Positions 6,852-14,728 of a DNA stretch of 23,564 nucleotides are shown in pieces. The stretch covers positions 1 through 23,564 of the forward strand of contig URVZ01000020.1 in assembly GCA_900551365.1 (NCBI GenBank), read 5' to 3'. Each line of letters starts with the position of its first letter. The first letter of the stretch is position 1. Source of the stretch: an uncultured Collinsella sp. (lineage in GTDB: Bacteria; Actinomycetota; Coriobacteriia; Coriobacteriales; Coriobacteriaceae). Both the position numbers and the translations under genes were made by a program. The notes beneath the pieces were generated by a model. The model saw only the letters and a list, made by a program, of their open reading frames with translations. It did not search any database and was not told where the DNA came from.

Positions 6852-9050
6852 CTAGCCGACCGTATCGTCAGGCGTGGGCGAGGGGTCGGGAGTGGGCGTA
6901 GGCGTGGGCGTAGGCGTGCCGCCATCGCCGCCGGTCGAACCACCAGTGGAGCCGCCCGTCGAGCCACCGGTCGTTCCGGTGCCGCCGGTGGTGTCGCCGC
7001 CCGTGGTCTCGGTCGTCGTGGTCGTCGTGGTAGTCGTTGTGGTGGTTTCCTCTTCGTCCTCGTTCTCGTCCTTGTCGTCGTTCTCCGTCTTCTTGGTGTT
7101 GTTGGTGCCGTAGAACTTCCAGACGCTGTTGTTCTTGTAGGTGGGCGCCGTTCCGGTCGCAAACTCCTCGCGCTCGGTACCGGTCAGAACGGTGTTCATA
7201 AACCGCTTAAAGACAGGCAGGTTGGTGCTGTCGCCCAGCAGGTCCGTGCCGTATTTTTGGATGGGGATCTCACCTGCGGAATAGCCGGTCCACAGGGCGC
7301 ACGCCAGCTGCGGGGTATAGCCGCAGAACCACAGGTTGGTGGTGTTGTCGGTGGTGCCCGTTTTGCCGGCATAGGGCTGGTTGACGCTCAGGGCGCCAGC
7401 AGCACCTGTACCGCTGCCCTGCATGACGCCGGACAGAACATCGGTGACCGCGGCGGCCTCGCCCTCGGTAAGCACCTGTGAGGGATTGTCCGTGTGCTGG
7501 TACAGCACCGAACCGGTACGAGAGTCAATCTCGGTGATGGCGATCGGCTGACGATAGTAGCCGCCGTTGGCAAACGTCGCGTAGGCGGCGGCCATCTCGA
7601 GCGGCGAGATCGAGCCAGTGCCGAGCGTCATGACGGGAACGTCCTCGATGTTGTCCTTGGCGGGATCGATGCCGAGCTTTTTGACGAGCGAGATGATCTT
7701 GCTGTTGCCGACGGCTTCCGCCACCTGGATGTAGCCGGTGTTGGAGGAGTATGCCGTCGCCTGCTTAAGCGTGATGTTGCCATAGCTATGGTTGGCGTAG
7801 TTTTGGACCTCGGTCGTGGTGCCCTTGGCCTTGAGCGGCGAGTTGCAGTTGAGGGTGACGTTGGGGTTCATGCCGTTTTGGATGGCAGTTGCCAGCGTAA
7901 AGGCCTTGAAGGTGGAGCCGACGGGACGCTTGGCCGTGGCATGGTTTACGTGGTTCTCGTCGGCGTTGTAGTCGTAGCCGCCCACCATGCACTTGATGTA
8001 GCCGGTCTTGGGATCGACGACGACCATGCCCATGTCCAGGCCGTCGAGCGAGAGCGTGTCGAGCTGCTCGCGAACGGCATTCTCTGCCACCTGCTGCATC
8101 GTGGGGTCGATGGTGGTCTTGACGGTCAGGCCGCCCTTAAAGAGCACGTCGGTCGAGAACTCCTGCTCGAGCAGCTGCTTAACATAGGCGACAAAGTAGG
8201 GCTGCGAGTATACATCGACGCCGCTGCCCGAGATTTCGGTCACGTTGAGGGTGATGGGCTCGGCCTGTGCGGCATCGTGCTCCTCCTGCGTAATGTGGCC
8301 CAGACGCAACATGTTGTCGAGGACCTTGTTGCGACGGGACAGCGCCAGGTCGGGGTTGACCGTGGGGTCGTACTGCGAGGGCGAGTTGGGAAGGCCGATG
8401 AGCAGCGCGGCCTCGCTCAGGGTGAGGTCGGCGGCGCTCTTGGACAGATAGGTCTCGGCTGCGGCCTCGATGCCGTAGGCGCCGTGGCCGTAATAGATGG
8501 TGTTGAGGTACATCATGAGGATCTCGTCTTTGGAGTACATGTCCTCCATCTTGATGGCGATGTAGGCCTCGCGCACCTTACGCTCGATGGTCGAGTCGAA
8601 CTGCTCCTCCTGCAGGATGGTGTTGCGCACCAGCTGCTGGGTGATAGTCGAGGCGCCTTCGTGCCCGCCGCCGAGGGTTGCCACCGCAGCACGCGCGATA
8701 CCCCACAGGTCGATACCGCCGTGCTCGTAGAAGCGCTCGTCCTCGACGTCAACGGTGCCCTGCAGCACGTAGGGGGAGACCTCGTCCTTGGTGATGGACT
8801 TGCGGTTTTGCGTGTAGAAGCTCGCGATCTTGTTGCCGTTGCAGTCGACGATCTCGGTGGGCTCGCTCACCAGATACGCGTTGGCGTCGGTGTAGTCGGG
8901 CAGATCGGACAGCCAGCGGTTGACGTTGCCGACCATGCCGATGCCAAATGCCACGCCCGCGATAAGCAAAAAGCCCAAAAACGAGAGCAGGATTATGGGC
9001 AGGGCATGCGTCTTTGAACGGCTGCGTCCCTGTCGTTGGCGAGGACCCAT
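6852..9050 (-). CDS. Class A penicillin-binding protein (transglycosylase/transpeptidase)
   Basis: Bifunctional peptidoglycan synthase of 732 residues anchored in the membrane. A basic cytoplasmic tail (MGPRQRQGRSRSKTH) leads into one membrane helix (about 17-41). The GT51 glycosyltransferase domain follows, with VEDERFYEHGGID (catalytic Glu about 103), GASTITQQLVRN and YLNTIYYGHGAYGIEAAAE. The transpeptidase domain has the nucleophile motif S379-T-F-K382, S435-S-N437 and K563-T-G565. After about residue 655 comes an acidic, then Thr-, Gly/Ser- and Thr-Pro-rich tail likely to span the wall. I choose ATG 9050 because GGAGGT (9057-9062) sits 6 nt upstream; the frame extends further but lacks such a site. 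It is transcribed alone, convergent with argR. Confidence 0.94.
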   Translation of the reverse strand: MGPRQRQGRSRSKTHALPIILLSFLGFLLIAGVAFGIGMVGNVNRWLSDLPDYTDANAYLVSEPTEIVDCNGNKIASFYTQNRKSITKDEVSPYVLQGTVDVEDERFYEHGGIDLWGIARAAVATLGGGHEGASTITQQLVRNTILQEEQFDSTIERKVREAYIAIKMEDMYSKDEILMMYLNTIYYGHGAYGIEAAAETYLSKSAADLTLSEAALLIGLPNSPSQYDPTVNPDLALSRRNKVLDNMLRLGHITQEEHDAAQAEPITLNVTEISGSGVDVYSQPYFVAYVKQLLEQEFSTDVLFKGGLTVKTTIDPTMQQVAENAVREQLDTLSLDGLDMGMVVVDPKTGYIKCMVGGYDYNADENHVNHATAKRPVGSTFKAFTLATAIQNGMNPNVTLNCNSPLKAKGTTTEVQNYANHSYGNITLKQATAYSSNTGYIQVAEAVGNSKIISLVKKLGIDPAKDNIEDVPVMTLGTGSISPLEMAAAYATFANGGYYRQPIAITEIDSRTGSVLYQHTDNPSQVLTEGEAAAVTDVLSGVMQGSGTGAAGALSVNQPYAGKTGTTDNTTNLWFCGYTPQLACALWTGYSAGEIPIQKYGTDLLGDSTNLPVFKRFMNTVLTGTEREEFATGTAPTYKNNSVWKFYGTNNTKKTENDDKDENEDEEETTTTTTTTTTTTETTGGDTTGGTGTTGGSTGGSTGGSTGGDGGTPTPTPTPTPDPSPTPDDTVG
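6888..7046 (-). repeat. Low-complexity repeats encoding the PBP tail
   Basis: Three adjacent short-period tracts fall inside the PBP reading frame: twelve Thr codons (7011-7046), Gly-Gly-Ser/Thr units in the middle, and Thr-Pro repeats (6888-6917). The Thr-Pro part contains a plus-strand hexamer pair GTGGGC/GTAGGC repeated about four times at 6892-6917. Such tracts can change length by slippage, but all periods are multiples of three, so the frame would be kept. Confidence 0.8.
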
Positions 9051-9074
9051 ATATTGACCTCCAGGTATGTCGTG

Positions 9075-9098
9075 CCCGACGGCGGATGTGCCGTCGGG
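9075..9098 (-). other. Hairpin in the PBP 5' leader
   Basis: CCCGACGGC (9075-9083) pairs with GCCGTCGGG (9090-9098), a perfect 9-bp stem with a 6-nt loop, 12 nt upstream of the PBP ribosome-binding site on the minus strand. No T tract follows. It could stabilise the leader or influence translation; function unknown. Confidence 0.4.
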
Positions 9099-9212
9099 GC
9101 AGGATGGACATAAGTTATTACACGATAAACCAAACGGGGTGCGCGAGGCCTCGTGTATGCTGGAAGGCGGCATTTTTCAGAGTGAATGCATACCTTGGTA
9201 AGGAGTTTGCCG

Positions 9213-11171
9213 ATGGCGATTCGGACGATGGGGCCGAGCGGACAATACGAGACTGGATTGGATGCTGCCGGTGCGGCGCTGCCCGAGCTGCTGGCGCCGG
9301 CGGGCGGGCTCGACCAGATGCTTGCGGCCATCGCCGCGGGTGCGGATGCCATCTATGCGGGGTTGGGCGGCTTTAACGCCCGTGTGAGCGCTCATGGCTT
9401 TACGGATGACGAGTTTGCGCGCGGTTGTGCCGTGGCGCATGCCCATGGCGTGCGTGTGTACGTGACGCTCAACGTGTTCGTGTTTGACGATGAGTTGTCC
9501 GACGCGGTGGCGTTGGGAGCTCATGCACTGGAGCTGGGCGGCGATGCTCTGATTGTCGCCGATGCCGGGCTGGCCTGCGCGCTGCGCACGGCGATTCCCG
9601 GGGTCGAGATTCACCTGTCTACGCAGGCGGGCGTTCACAGCGAAGGCGCCGTGCGGCTTGCCGCCGATGAGCTGGGAGTCGAGCGCGTGACGACGGCACG
9701 CGAGCTGGCGGTCGACGAGATTGCGGCGCTATGTGCCACGGGCGTGCCCATCGAGGTATTCTGCCACGGTGCGATTTGCATCGGCTATTCGGGGGCGTGC
9801 GAGTTTTCGGCCCTGCGGCGTGGGCGCTCGGCGATGCGCGGCGACTGCACGCAGCCGTGCCGTCTGGCGTACGACCTGGTGGACGAGGCGGGACAGAGCG
9901 TTGTCGCCGTCGAGGGAGATCGCCTGCTGTGCCCGCGCGACTATCTGGGTATTGCACATCTGCCCGAGCTTGTAGATGCCGGCGTGGCGTCGCTCAAGAT
10001 CGAGGGGCGCATGAAGAACCCCGATTACGTATTCAACGTGGTGCGGGTGTGGCGCCGGGCACTCGATATGCTGCGCGACGGCGCGTGGGACCCCGATGCC
10101 GTGGAAGAGCTTGAACGCGAGCTGGGGAGGTCGTTTAACCGTGGGTTTACCGATACGTACCTGCGAGGGCGTTCGGGTGCCGAGCTGATGAGCTTTGAGC
10201 GCGCAATTAACCAGGGCGTGCGCGTGGGGCGTTTGGTCGCTGTGGGCCACGAAGAGGTGACCGTTGAGCTCGACGCCGCCGTGGCGGCGGGTGACACGCT
10301 CGAGATTCGGTTCTATCCGGGTGCCGACGCGCGTCCCGATGTGCCCAAGCGCTGGCCGCAGGTGCCCTGCCCGGTGGATGCCGCAGCGGGGAAGCGCGTC
10401 GTCGTGCATTGCAAGCGTAAGGTGGACACGGGCTGCGAGGTATACCTGATTCGCAGCGCCGGCGTGTTGGATCAGACGGCGGCGGTGTTGGAGCGCATGC
10501 GGGCCGAGGCGGATGCGATTGCGCCCGTTGCGCGTGCCGTCGAGGTACTGCTCTTTGAGGGCGTTGCGGTGGATGGCGGTGCATCGACGGAGTTGGTGGA
10601 GTGCGCGGTTCCCACTCGCATGGTTTTTGCTTGGCAGCTGATGGATGCCGACCCGCGCGGAGAACTCGATTTGTCCGACGCCGTTGTGGTGCTTGACGAG
10701 GTGTACCGCACAGGTGACGCTGACCGGACCCGCTCACTGATGCAGCGTGCCGGGCGCGTCGTCTGCCGCAACCTGGGACAGGTGGTGATCGCTCGCGAGC
10801 TGGGCGTGACGTTTGACGTGGCGGCGCCGGTGTTCTGCGCGAATCGGGCCACGCTTACCTGGCTGCGCGGACTCGGTGCGGGGCGGGTGTACTTGCCGGC
10901 CGAGTTGCTCGGCAATGATGCGGAGCGTATTGACGAACTGGCTGCTGAACCCGGCGTCTTGGGTCCGGTCGACGCCGACCGTCCCGAGCTTATGGTGTGC
11001 GAGCACTGCCTGCTGACCGCCGAGGGCGTCTGCGCCACCGATGCGACGGGACAGGTCCGTTGCCGCGACTGCTTGCGTCGTCGGCAGGCACGCTATCTGG
11101 TCGAGCGTGACGGTACACGTCTGCCAGTTGCCATTGACGCATGCGGCAGGACGAGGATTTTCCTGTCGTAG
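9213..11171 (+). CDS. U32 family protein, probable RlhA/TrhP-like RNA hydroxylase
   Basis: A 652-residue protein of the 'peptidase U32' family. Characterised members (E. coli RlhA and TrhP) hydroxylate rRNA or tRNA pyrimidines and depend on iron-sulfur metabolism, so a protease role is doubtful. It begins with a TIM-barrel-like ELLAPAGGLDQMLAAIAAGA (about 25-44). The family signature EVFCHGAICIGYSGACEFSA then RGRSAMRGDCTQPCR has Cys189, Cys196, Cys212 and Cys216. The C-terminus has another cysteine cluster (about 596, 599, 607, 617, 620). Length and layout fit the long form with a C-terminal extension, closer to RlhA than TrhP. ATG 9213 with TAAGGAG at 9199-9205 is preferred to ATG 9186. Which RNA base it modifies cannot be told. 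Confidence 0.85.
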   Translation: MAIRTMGPSGQYETGLDAAGAALPELLAPAGGLDQMLAAIAAGADAIYAGLGGFNARVSAHGFTDDEFARGCAVAHAHGVRVYVTLNVFVFDDELSDAVALGAHALELGGDALIVADAGLACALRTAIPGVEIHLSTQAGVHSEGAVRLAADELGVERVTTARELAVDEIAALCATGVPIEVFCHGAICIGYSGACEFSALRRGRSAMRGDCTQPCRLAYDLVDEAGQSVVAVEGDRLLCPRDYLGIAHLPELVDAGVASLKIEGRMKNPDYVFNVVRVWRRALDMLRDGAWDPDAVEELERELGRSFNRGFTDTYLRGRSGAELMSFERAINQGVRVGRLVAVGHEEVTVELDAAVAAGDTLEIRFYPGADARPDVPKRWPQVPCPVDAAAGKRVVVHCKRKVDTGCEVYLIRSAGVLDQTAAVLERMRAEADAIAPVARAVEVLLFEGVAVDGGASTELVECAVPTRMVFAWQLMDADPRGELDLSDAVVVLDEVYRTGDADRTRSLMQRAGRVVCRNLGQVVIARELGVTFDVAAPVFCANRATLTWLRGLGAGRVYLPAELLGNDAERIDELAAEPGVLGPVDADRPELMVCEHCLLTAEGVCATDATGQVRCRDCLRRRQARYLVERDGTRLPVAIDACGRTRIFLS

Positions 11172-11190
11172 GTGCCGCGTCGCGTCAGTT

Positions 11191-11199
11191 TGTTATCAT
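11191..11199 (+). promoter_or_regulatory. Putative extended -10 promoter of tyrS
   Basis: TGTTATCAT has the TGn extension followed by TATCAT. No good -35 box lies 16-18 bp upstream. If real, transcription would start near 11206, giving a leader of about 60 nt that includes the hairpin at 11220-11246. Confidence 0.35.
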
Positions 11200-11219
11200 A
11201 AGAGAGTTTATGGACTTCC

Positions 11220-11246
11220 AGCACCGCCGTTTTCGGCGAGGGTGCT
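11220..11246 (+). other. Hairpin in the tyrS leader
   Basis: AGCACC (11220-11225) pairs with GGTGCT (11241-11246), and GCCG (11226-11229) with CGGC (11234-11237) around a TTTT loop, leaving a 3-nt GAG bulge. It ends about 8 nt before the AAAGGAGG ribosome-binding region of tyrS. It is too short to be a T-box and has no T tract. A role in translation is possible but unproven. Confidence 0.4.
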
Positions 11247-11267
11247 ATAGCAAAAGGAGGATACCCA

Positions 11268-12479
11268 ATGCTGTCTGTTGACGAGCAAATGCGTATCATC
11301 ACCTCGGGCGCCGCGCAGATCGTTCCCGAGGCCGACCTTCGCAAGAAGCTTGAGAAGGGCGAGCCCCTCAACATCAAGCTCGGCGTCGACCCCACCAGTC
11401 CCGACCTGCACCTGGGCCACGCCGTGCCGCTGCGCAAGATGCGTCAGTTCCAGGACCTGGGCCACAACGTCACCCTCATCATCGGCAACGGTACCGCGCT
11501 GATTGGCGATCCCTCGGGCAAGAACTCCACCCGTCCGCAGCTTTCGCAGGAGCAGATCGAGGCCAATGCCGAGACCTACGTGAGCCAGGCCATGAAGATC
11601 CTGGATCCCGAGAAGACCACCATCGTGCACAACGGTGACTGGATCCTTTCGATGGATCTGGCCGGTCTGCTGCAGGTGTGCTCCAAGTTCACCGTCGCCC
11701 GCATCCTTGAGCGCGACGACTTTACCAAGCGCTACCAGTCTCAGACGCCGATTGCCTTGCACGAGTTCCTGTACCCCGTGATGCAGGCCTTCGACTCCGT
11801 TCAGATTAAGGCCGACGTCGAGATGGGCGGCACCGACCAGCTCTTCAACCTGCTCGCCGGCCGCGAGCTCATGGAGAAGATGGGCATGGAGCCGCAGATC
11901 GCGCTCACCATGCCGCTGCTCGAGGGCACCGACGGCGTGCGCAAGATGTCCAAGTCCTATGGCAACTACATCGGCCTGACCGACGCTCCCAAGGATATGT
12001 TCGGCAAGACCATGTCCATCCCCGATGAGATGATCGGCAAGTACTATCGTCTGGCCAGCTCGCTCACCCCGGCCGAGGTCGACAAGATCGACGCCGCCCT
12101 GGCCGATGGTTCTGCCGACCCCTACGAGCTCAAGCGCGCTCTGGGCCGCGACCTGTGCGACACCTACCACGGCGCCGGCGCCGGCGACGAGGCTCAGGCC
12201 GAGTTCGACCGCGTATTCAAGGAGGGCCAGCTCGCCGACTTCCCCGAGAAGCATGTCGAGCTGACCGTCAACGACGAGGGCCAGATCTACCTCGCCGGCC
12301 TGCTCAAGGACCTGGGTCTTTCGGCGAGCGCCGGCCAGGCTCGTCGCGATATCGACGGCGGCGGCGTCAAGATCAACGGCAAGGCCGTGGCTCCCAAGAG
12401 CTATAACATCGATCCCAGCGCCCTCAAGCTGGGCGACACCCTCTCCGTAGGCAAGCGCAAGGGCTTCAAGTTGGTCTAA
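11268..12479 (+). CDS. tyrS: Tyrosine--tRNA ligase
   Basis: Class I aminoacyl-tRNA synthetase that charges tRNA-Tyr in the cytosol. It is 403 residues. The HIGH motif is H48-L-G-H51 in DPTSPDLHLGHAVPLRKM, and the KMSKS loop is at 226-230 (GVRKMSKSYGNYIGL). The ATP and tyrosine pocket segment IIGNGTALIGDPSGK and GGTDQLFNLLAGREL are present. The C-terminal S4-like tRNA-binding domain occupies about 340-403 (SASAGQARRDIDGGGVKING). The HLGH/KMSKSYGN pattern and overall length fit the TyrS2/TyrZ subgroup. AAAGGAGG lies 6-8 nt before ATG 11268. It is a single-gene unit ending at a clear terminator. Confidence 0.96.
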   Translation: MLSVDEQMRIITSGAAQIVPEADLRKKLEKGEPLNIKLGVDPTSPDLHLGHAVPLRKMRQFQDLGHNVTLIIGNGTALIGDPSGKNSTRPQLSQEQIEANAETYVSQAMKILDPEKTTIVHNGDWILSMDLAGLLQVCSKFTVARILERDDFTKRYQSQTPIALHEFLYPVMQAFDSVQIKADVEMGGTDQLFNLLAGRELMEKMGMEPQIALTMPLLEGTDGVRKMSKSYGNYIGLTDAPKDMFGKTMSIPDEMIGKYYRLASSLTPAEVDKIDAALADGSADPYELKRALGRDLCDTYHGAGAGDEAQAEFDRVFKEGQLADFPEKHVELTVNDEGQIYLAGLLKDLGLSASAGQARRDIDGGGVKINGKAVAPKSYNIDPSALKLGDTLSVGKRKGFKLV

Positions 12480-12506
12480 CGAGCGAGTTGACCTCACAAG
12501 TGCAAT

Positions 12507-12542
12507 AAGGCCGCAGCCGGGAATCCCGACTGCGGCCTTTTT
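12507..12542 (+). terminator. Intrinsic terminator of tyrS
   Basis: AAGGCCGCAG (12507-12516) pairs with CTGCGGCCTT (12530-12539). After a single C-A mismatch, CGGG/CCCG closes an AAT loop. The stem runs into five T residues (12538-12542). It lies 28 nt after the tyrS stop. Confidence 0.92.
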
Positions 12543-12604
12543 GGTTACGACGATCCCTTGGGGACGGAGGGGTCATTTGGCGGTGCCGTTAAGCGGAAGG
12601 GGTG

Positions 12605-12633
12605 TTAGCGGGACTTTCTTTTGGGCATACAAT
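12605..12633 (+). promoter_or_regulatory. Weak putative promoter before adenine deaminase
   Basis: TACAAT (12628-12633) is a five-of-six -10 box. The matching -35 17 bp upstream, TTAGCG (12605-12610), agrees at only three bases. It would give a leader of about 60 nt for the deaminase mRNA. I saw no purine riboswitch core in it. Confidence 0.3.
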
Positions 12634-12701
12634 GGCTATTGGCTTGCTGCGGTGAAGGTCTGTCCGCTCCGCAGCTGTTTTCTACGGTTAAAGGAGTATG
12701 T

Positions 12702-14522
12702 ATGTCCGTTGAGGTCATGAGGTCTGTGATCGATGCTGCCGAGGGGCGCGTGCCCGTCGACACGCTGTTTACCAATGCGCAGATCGTCGACGTGTATGGC
12801 CAGCGTGTGGCGCCCGGCAGCGTTGCCGTCAAGGACGGTGTGATCGTCGGCGTGCTCTACGATGGTCGCGACGATGCCGCTGACACCTACGAGGCAACTG
12901 AGGTCATCGACTGCCAGGGTCGCTATCTCGCTCCCGGTTTTATTGACGGGCATCTGCATATCGAGTCTTCGAACATCCGTCCCGCCGAGTATGCTCGCAT
13001 GGCCGCGACGCGCGGTACCACCACCGCCATTGCCGACAGCCACGAGATTGCCAATGTTGCCGGTCTCGACGGCTTGCGCTTTATGATTGAGGATGGCCGC
13101 CGCGCACCCATCTCCATCAAGTACATGATGCCTTCGTGCGTGCCCGCGCTGCCCGATGAGCAGGCCGGTGCCGTTATTTCGGCTGCCGATATGCAGGCGT
13201 TTTTTGCCGAGCATCCGGGCGATGTCTTTGGTCTGGGCGAGATGATGAACCTGCCGGGCGTCTTTATGGCCGATCCCGAGACCTGTGCTCGTATCGACGC
13301 CGCTAACCAGACGCCGTCCAAACAGGTCGACGGTCATGCCCCGCTCGTTGCCGGCAAGGACCTCAACGCCTATGCCGCAGCAGGTATTATCGCCGACCAC
13401 GAGTCGACGATTCCCGAGGAGGCGCTCGACAAGTTATCTCGCGGCATGTACGTGATGCTGCGCGAAGGCACGTGCAGCCATGACCTGGCCAACCTGTCTC
13501 CGATGCTGCTGGAGAATCCCGCGCGCGCCCGCCGCTGCTGCTTTGCGACTGACGACCGCGCTCCTTCCGATGCGCTTGCGACCGGCATGATCGACAATGA
13601 CTGCCGCGTGGCGATTGAGGCCGGTATCGACCCCGTGGTCGCTATCTCTATGGCGTCCCTCTCCACGGCCGAGGCGTTTGGCCTGGATCACGGCTGCCGC
13701 GACCCGCACGAGCTACGCGGTGCGATTGCCCCGGGCAAGCGTGCCGACCTGCTGGTGCTCAATGACCTGACGTTTGCCACGGCTCCGCATCGCGTATATG
13801 CCGCCGGTGCCCTGGTGGCGCAGGACGGCACCTTTGTGGGCGAGATCGCACCCGAGATGGCCGAGGTTGCGGCCCTTGCCGATGAGCTGCGCGCCTCCGT
13901 TAAGCTGCCGAAGCTTTCGCTCGACGTATTCGACTATGCCTTTAAGCCGGGCGAGGCCGTGATTGACGTGGTACCGGGTAAGGCCATCACGGGCATGGCT
14001 CGCCCCGAGAGCGCCGAGGGTCTGCGCCGCATTATGCTGATTGAGCGCCATGGCCGCGGCGTGTCGCTGCAGGCCGAGGGCGCCGACGGCGACGGCCCCG
14101 CTGGCCTGGGCCTGATCGGCAAGCACATCGGTCGCGGCTGGGTGCGCGGTTTCACCATCACGGGTGGCGCCATTGCCTCCACGATCGGCCACGACTCGCA
14201 CAACGTGTGCGTGGTGGGCGACAACGCCGCCGATATGATGGCTGCCGTTGAGGCCGTGGGCCAGGGTGGCCACGTGCTGGTGCGCAGCGGCGAGGTCGTG
14301 GCGCGCATTCCGCTGGCGCTCGGTGGCCTTATGAGCGAAGGCACGGCCGAGGACGTTGCCGCGCAGCACGACGACTTTATGGTCAAGGCGCGTGCCATGG
14401 GCATCGAGCCGCCGCTCGACCCCATCATGGGCATCATCTTCCTGCCCCTGCCGGTCATCCCGACGCTCCGCATCCGCCCCGAGGGTATGTTCGACGTCAC
14501 GACCTTCACCTACGCCGACTAG
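12702..14522 (+). CDS. ade: Adenine deaminase
   Basis: Amidohydrolase-family enzyme that converts adenine to hypoxanthine and ammonia in purine salvage. It is 606 residues, typical for this family. Metal and catalytic motifs are present: FIDGHLHIESS (H84-x-H86), ADSHEIANVAG, the Glu of FGLGEMMNLPG (about 180), VDGHAP (His212), ADHES (His233) and FATDDRAPSD (Asp284/285). The C-terminal domain contains GFTITGGAIASTIGHDSHN and ends RPEGMFDVTTFTYAD. ATG 12702 has AAGGAG at 12691-12696; a longer in-frame extension to 12621 lacks such support. Its stop codon lies inside the first copy of an 18-bp direct repeat (14516-14533). Confidence 0.94.
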   Translation: MSVEVMRSVIDAAEGRVPVDTLFTNAQIVDVYGQRVAPGSVAVKDGVIVGVLYDGRDDAADTYEATEVIDCQGRYLAPGFIDGHLHIESSNIRPAEYARMAATRGTTTAIADSHEIANVAGLDGLRFMIEDGRRAPISIKYMMPSCVPALPDEQAGAVISAADMQAFFAEHPGDVFGLGEMMNLPGVFMADPETCARIDAANQTPSKQVDGHAPLVAGKDLNAYAAAGIIADHESTIPEEALDKLSRGMYVMLREGTCSHDLANLSPMLLENPARARRCCFATDDRAPSDALATGMIDNDCRVAIEAGIDPVVAISMASLSTAEAFGLDHGCRDPHELRGAIAPGKRADLLVLNDLTFATAPHRVYAAGALVAQDGTFVGEIAPEMAEVAALADELRASVKLPKLSLDVFDYAFKPGEAVIDVVPGKAITGMARPESAEGLRRIMLIERHGRGVSLQAEGADGDGPAGLGLIGKHIGRGWVRGFTITGGAIASTIGHDSHNVCVVGDNAADMMAAVEAVGQGGHVLVRSGEVVARIPLALGGLMSEGTAEDVAAQHDDFMVKARAMGIEPPLDPIMGIIFLPLPVIPTLRIRPEGMFDVTTFTYAD

Positions 14523-14560
14523 TCATCGGGGACGTTCTTAAACGACTAGTCATCGGGGAC
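14516..14560. repeat. Two copies of an 18-bp direct repeat at the end of ade
   Basis: CGACTAGTCATCGGGGAC occurs at 14516-14533 and again at 14543-14560, 27 bp apart. It holds the palindrome GACTAGTC and the GGGGAC core found in other intergenic spots of this window. The TAG stop of ade is in the first copy. The bases after the second copy (GGGGACACTCTT, 14555-14566) are the exact reverse complement of 15587-15598. Confidence 0.85.
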
Positions 14561-14629
14561 ACTCTTTGGCGGGCTGCCTGACGCCGCGACCGTAGGACCT
14601 CTGGCATGTGTGAGCTATTTGCCAGGTCC

Positions 14630-14658
14630 TTGTAACGTTTACGCCCGCGGAGTCTTAT
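14630..14658 (+). promoter_or_regulatory. Putative promoter of the HAD phosphatase gene
   Basis: TTGTAA (14630-14635) and TCTTAT (14653-14658), 17 bp apart, each match consensus at four bases. Transcription would begin around 14665, at the foot of the hairpin at 14662-14723, so that hairpin would form almost the whole leader. Confidence 0.35.
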
Positions 14659-14661
14659 TTG

Positions 14662-14726
14662 AGCTCCCTTTGGGTACGTTGGAATCGGATACGCGTTTGA
14701 TTCCAACAAGCCCGAAGGGAGCTTTT
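14662..14726 (+). promoter_or_regulatory. Long leader hairpin that covers the HAD gene ribosome-binding site
   Basis: The lower stem is AGCTCCCTT (14662-14670) with AAGGGAGCT (14715-14723), continued by a T-G wobble and GGG/CCC (14672-14674/14711-14713). After a small internal loop the upper stem is TTGGAATC (14679-14686) with GATTCCAA (14699-14706), with a 12-nt loop. The ribosome-binding sequence GGGAG (14717-14721) of the next gene is in the 3' arm, and TTTTC follows the stem. It may be a translational switch, an attenuator, or a terminator for ade that also supplies the ribosome-binding site. Confidence 0.6.
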
Positions 14727-14728
14727 CT

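Noticed and set aside
7494..9017. 507-codon plus-strand frame opposite the PBP gene
   Set aside because: Mirror frame of a certain gene; composition is Val/Gly/Asp-rich with no motifs.
11172..11267. T-box riboswitch before tyrS
   Set aside because: The leader is under 100 nt, has only a 27-nt hairpin, no T-box consensus and no terminator alternative.
11208..12497. 429-codon minus-strand frame opposite tyrS
   Set aside because: Antisense shadow of a clear tyrosyl-tRNA synthetase.
12543..12701. Purine riboswitch before adenine deaminase
   Set aside because: I could not find the conserved purine-aptamer core or its two-loop architecture.
13713..14369. 218-codon minus-strand frame opposite ade
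   Set aside because: Antisense shadow; the sense gene has all amidohydrolase motifs.
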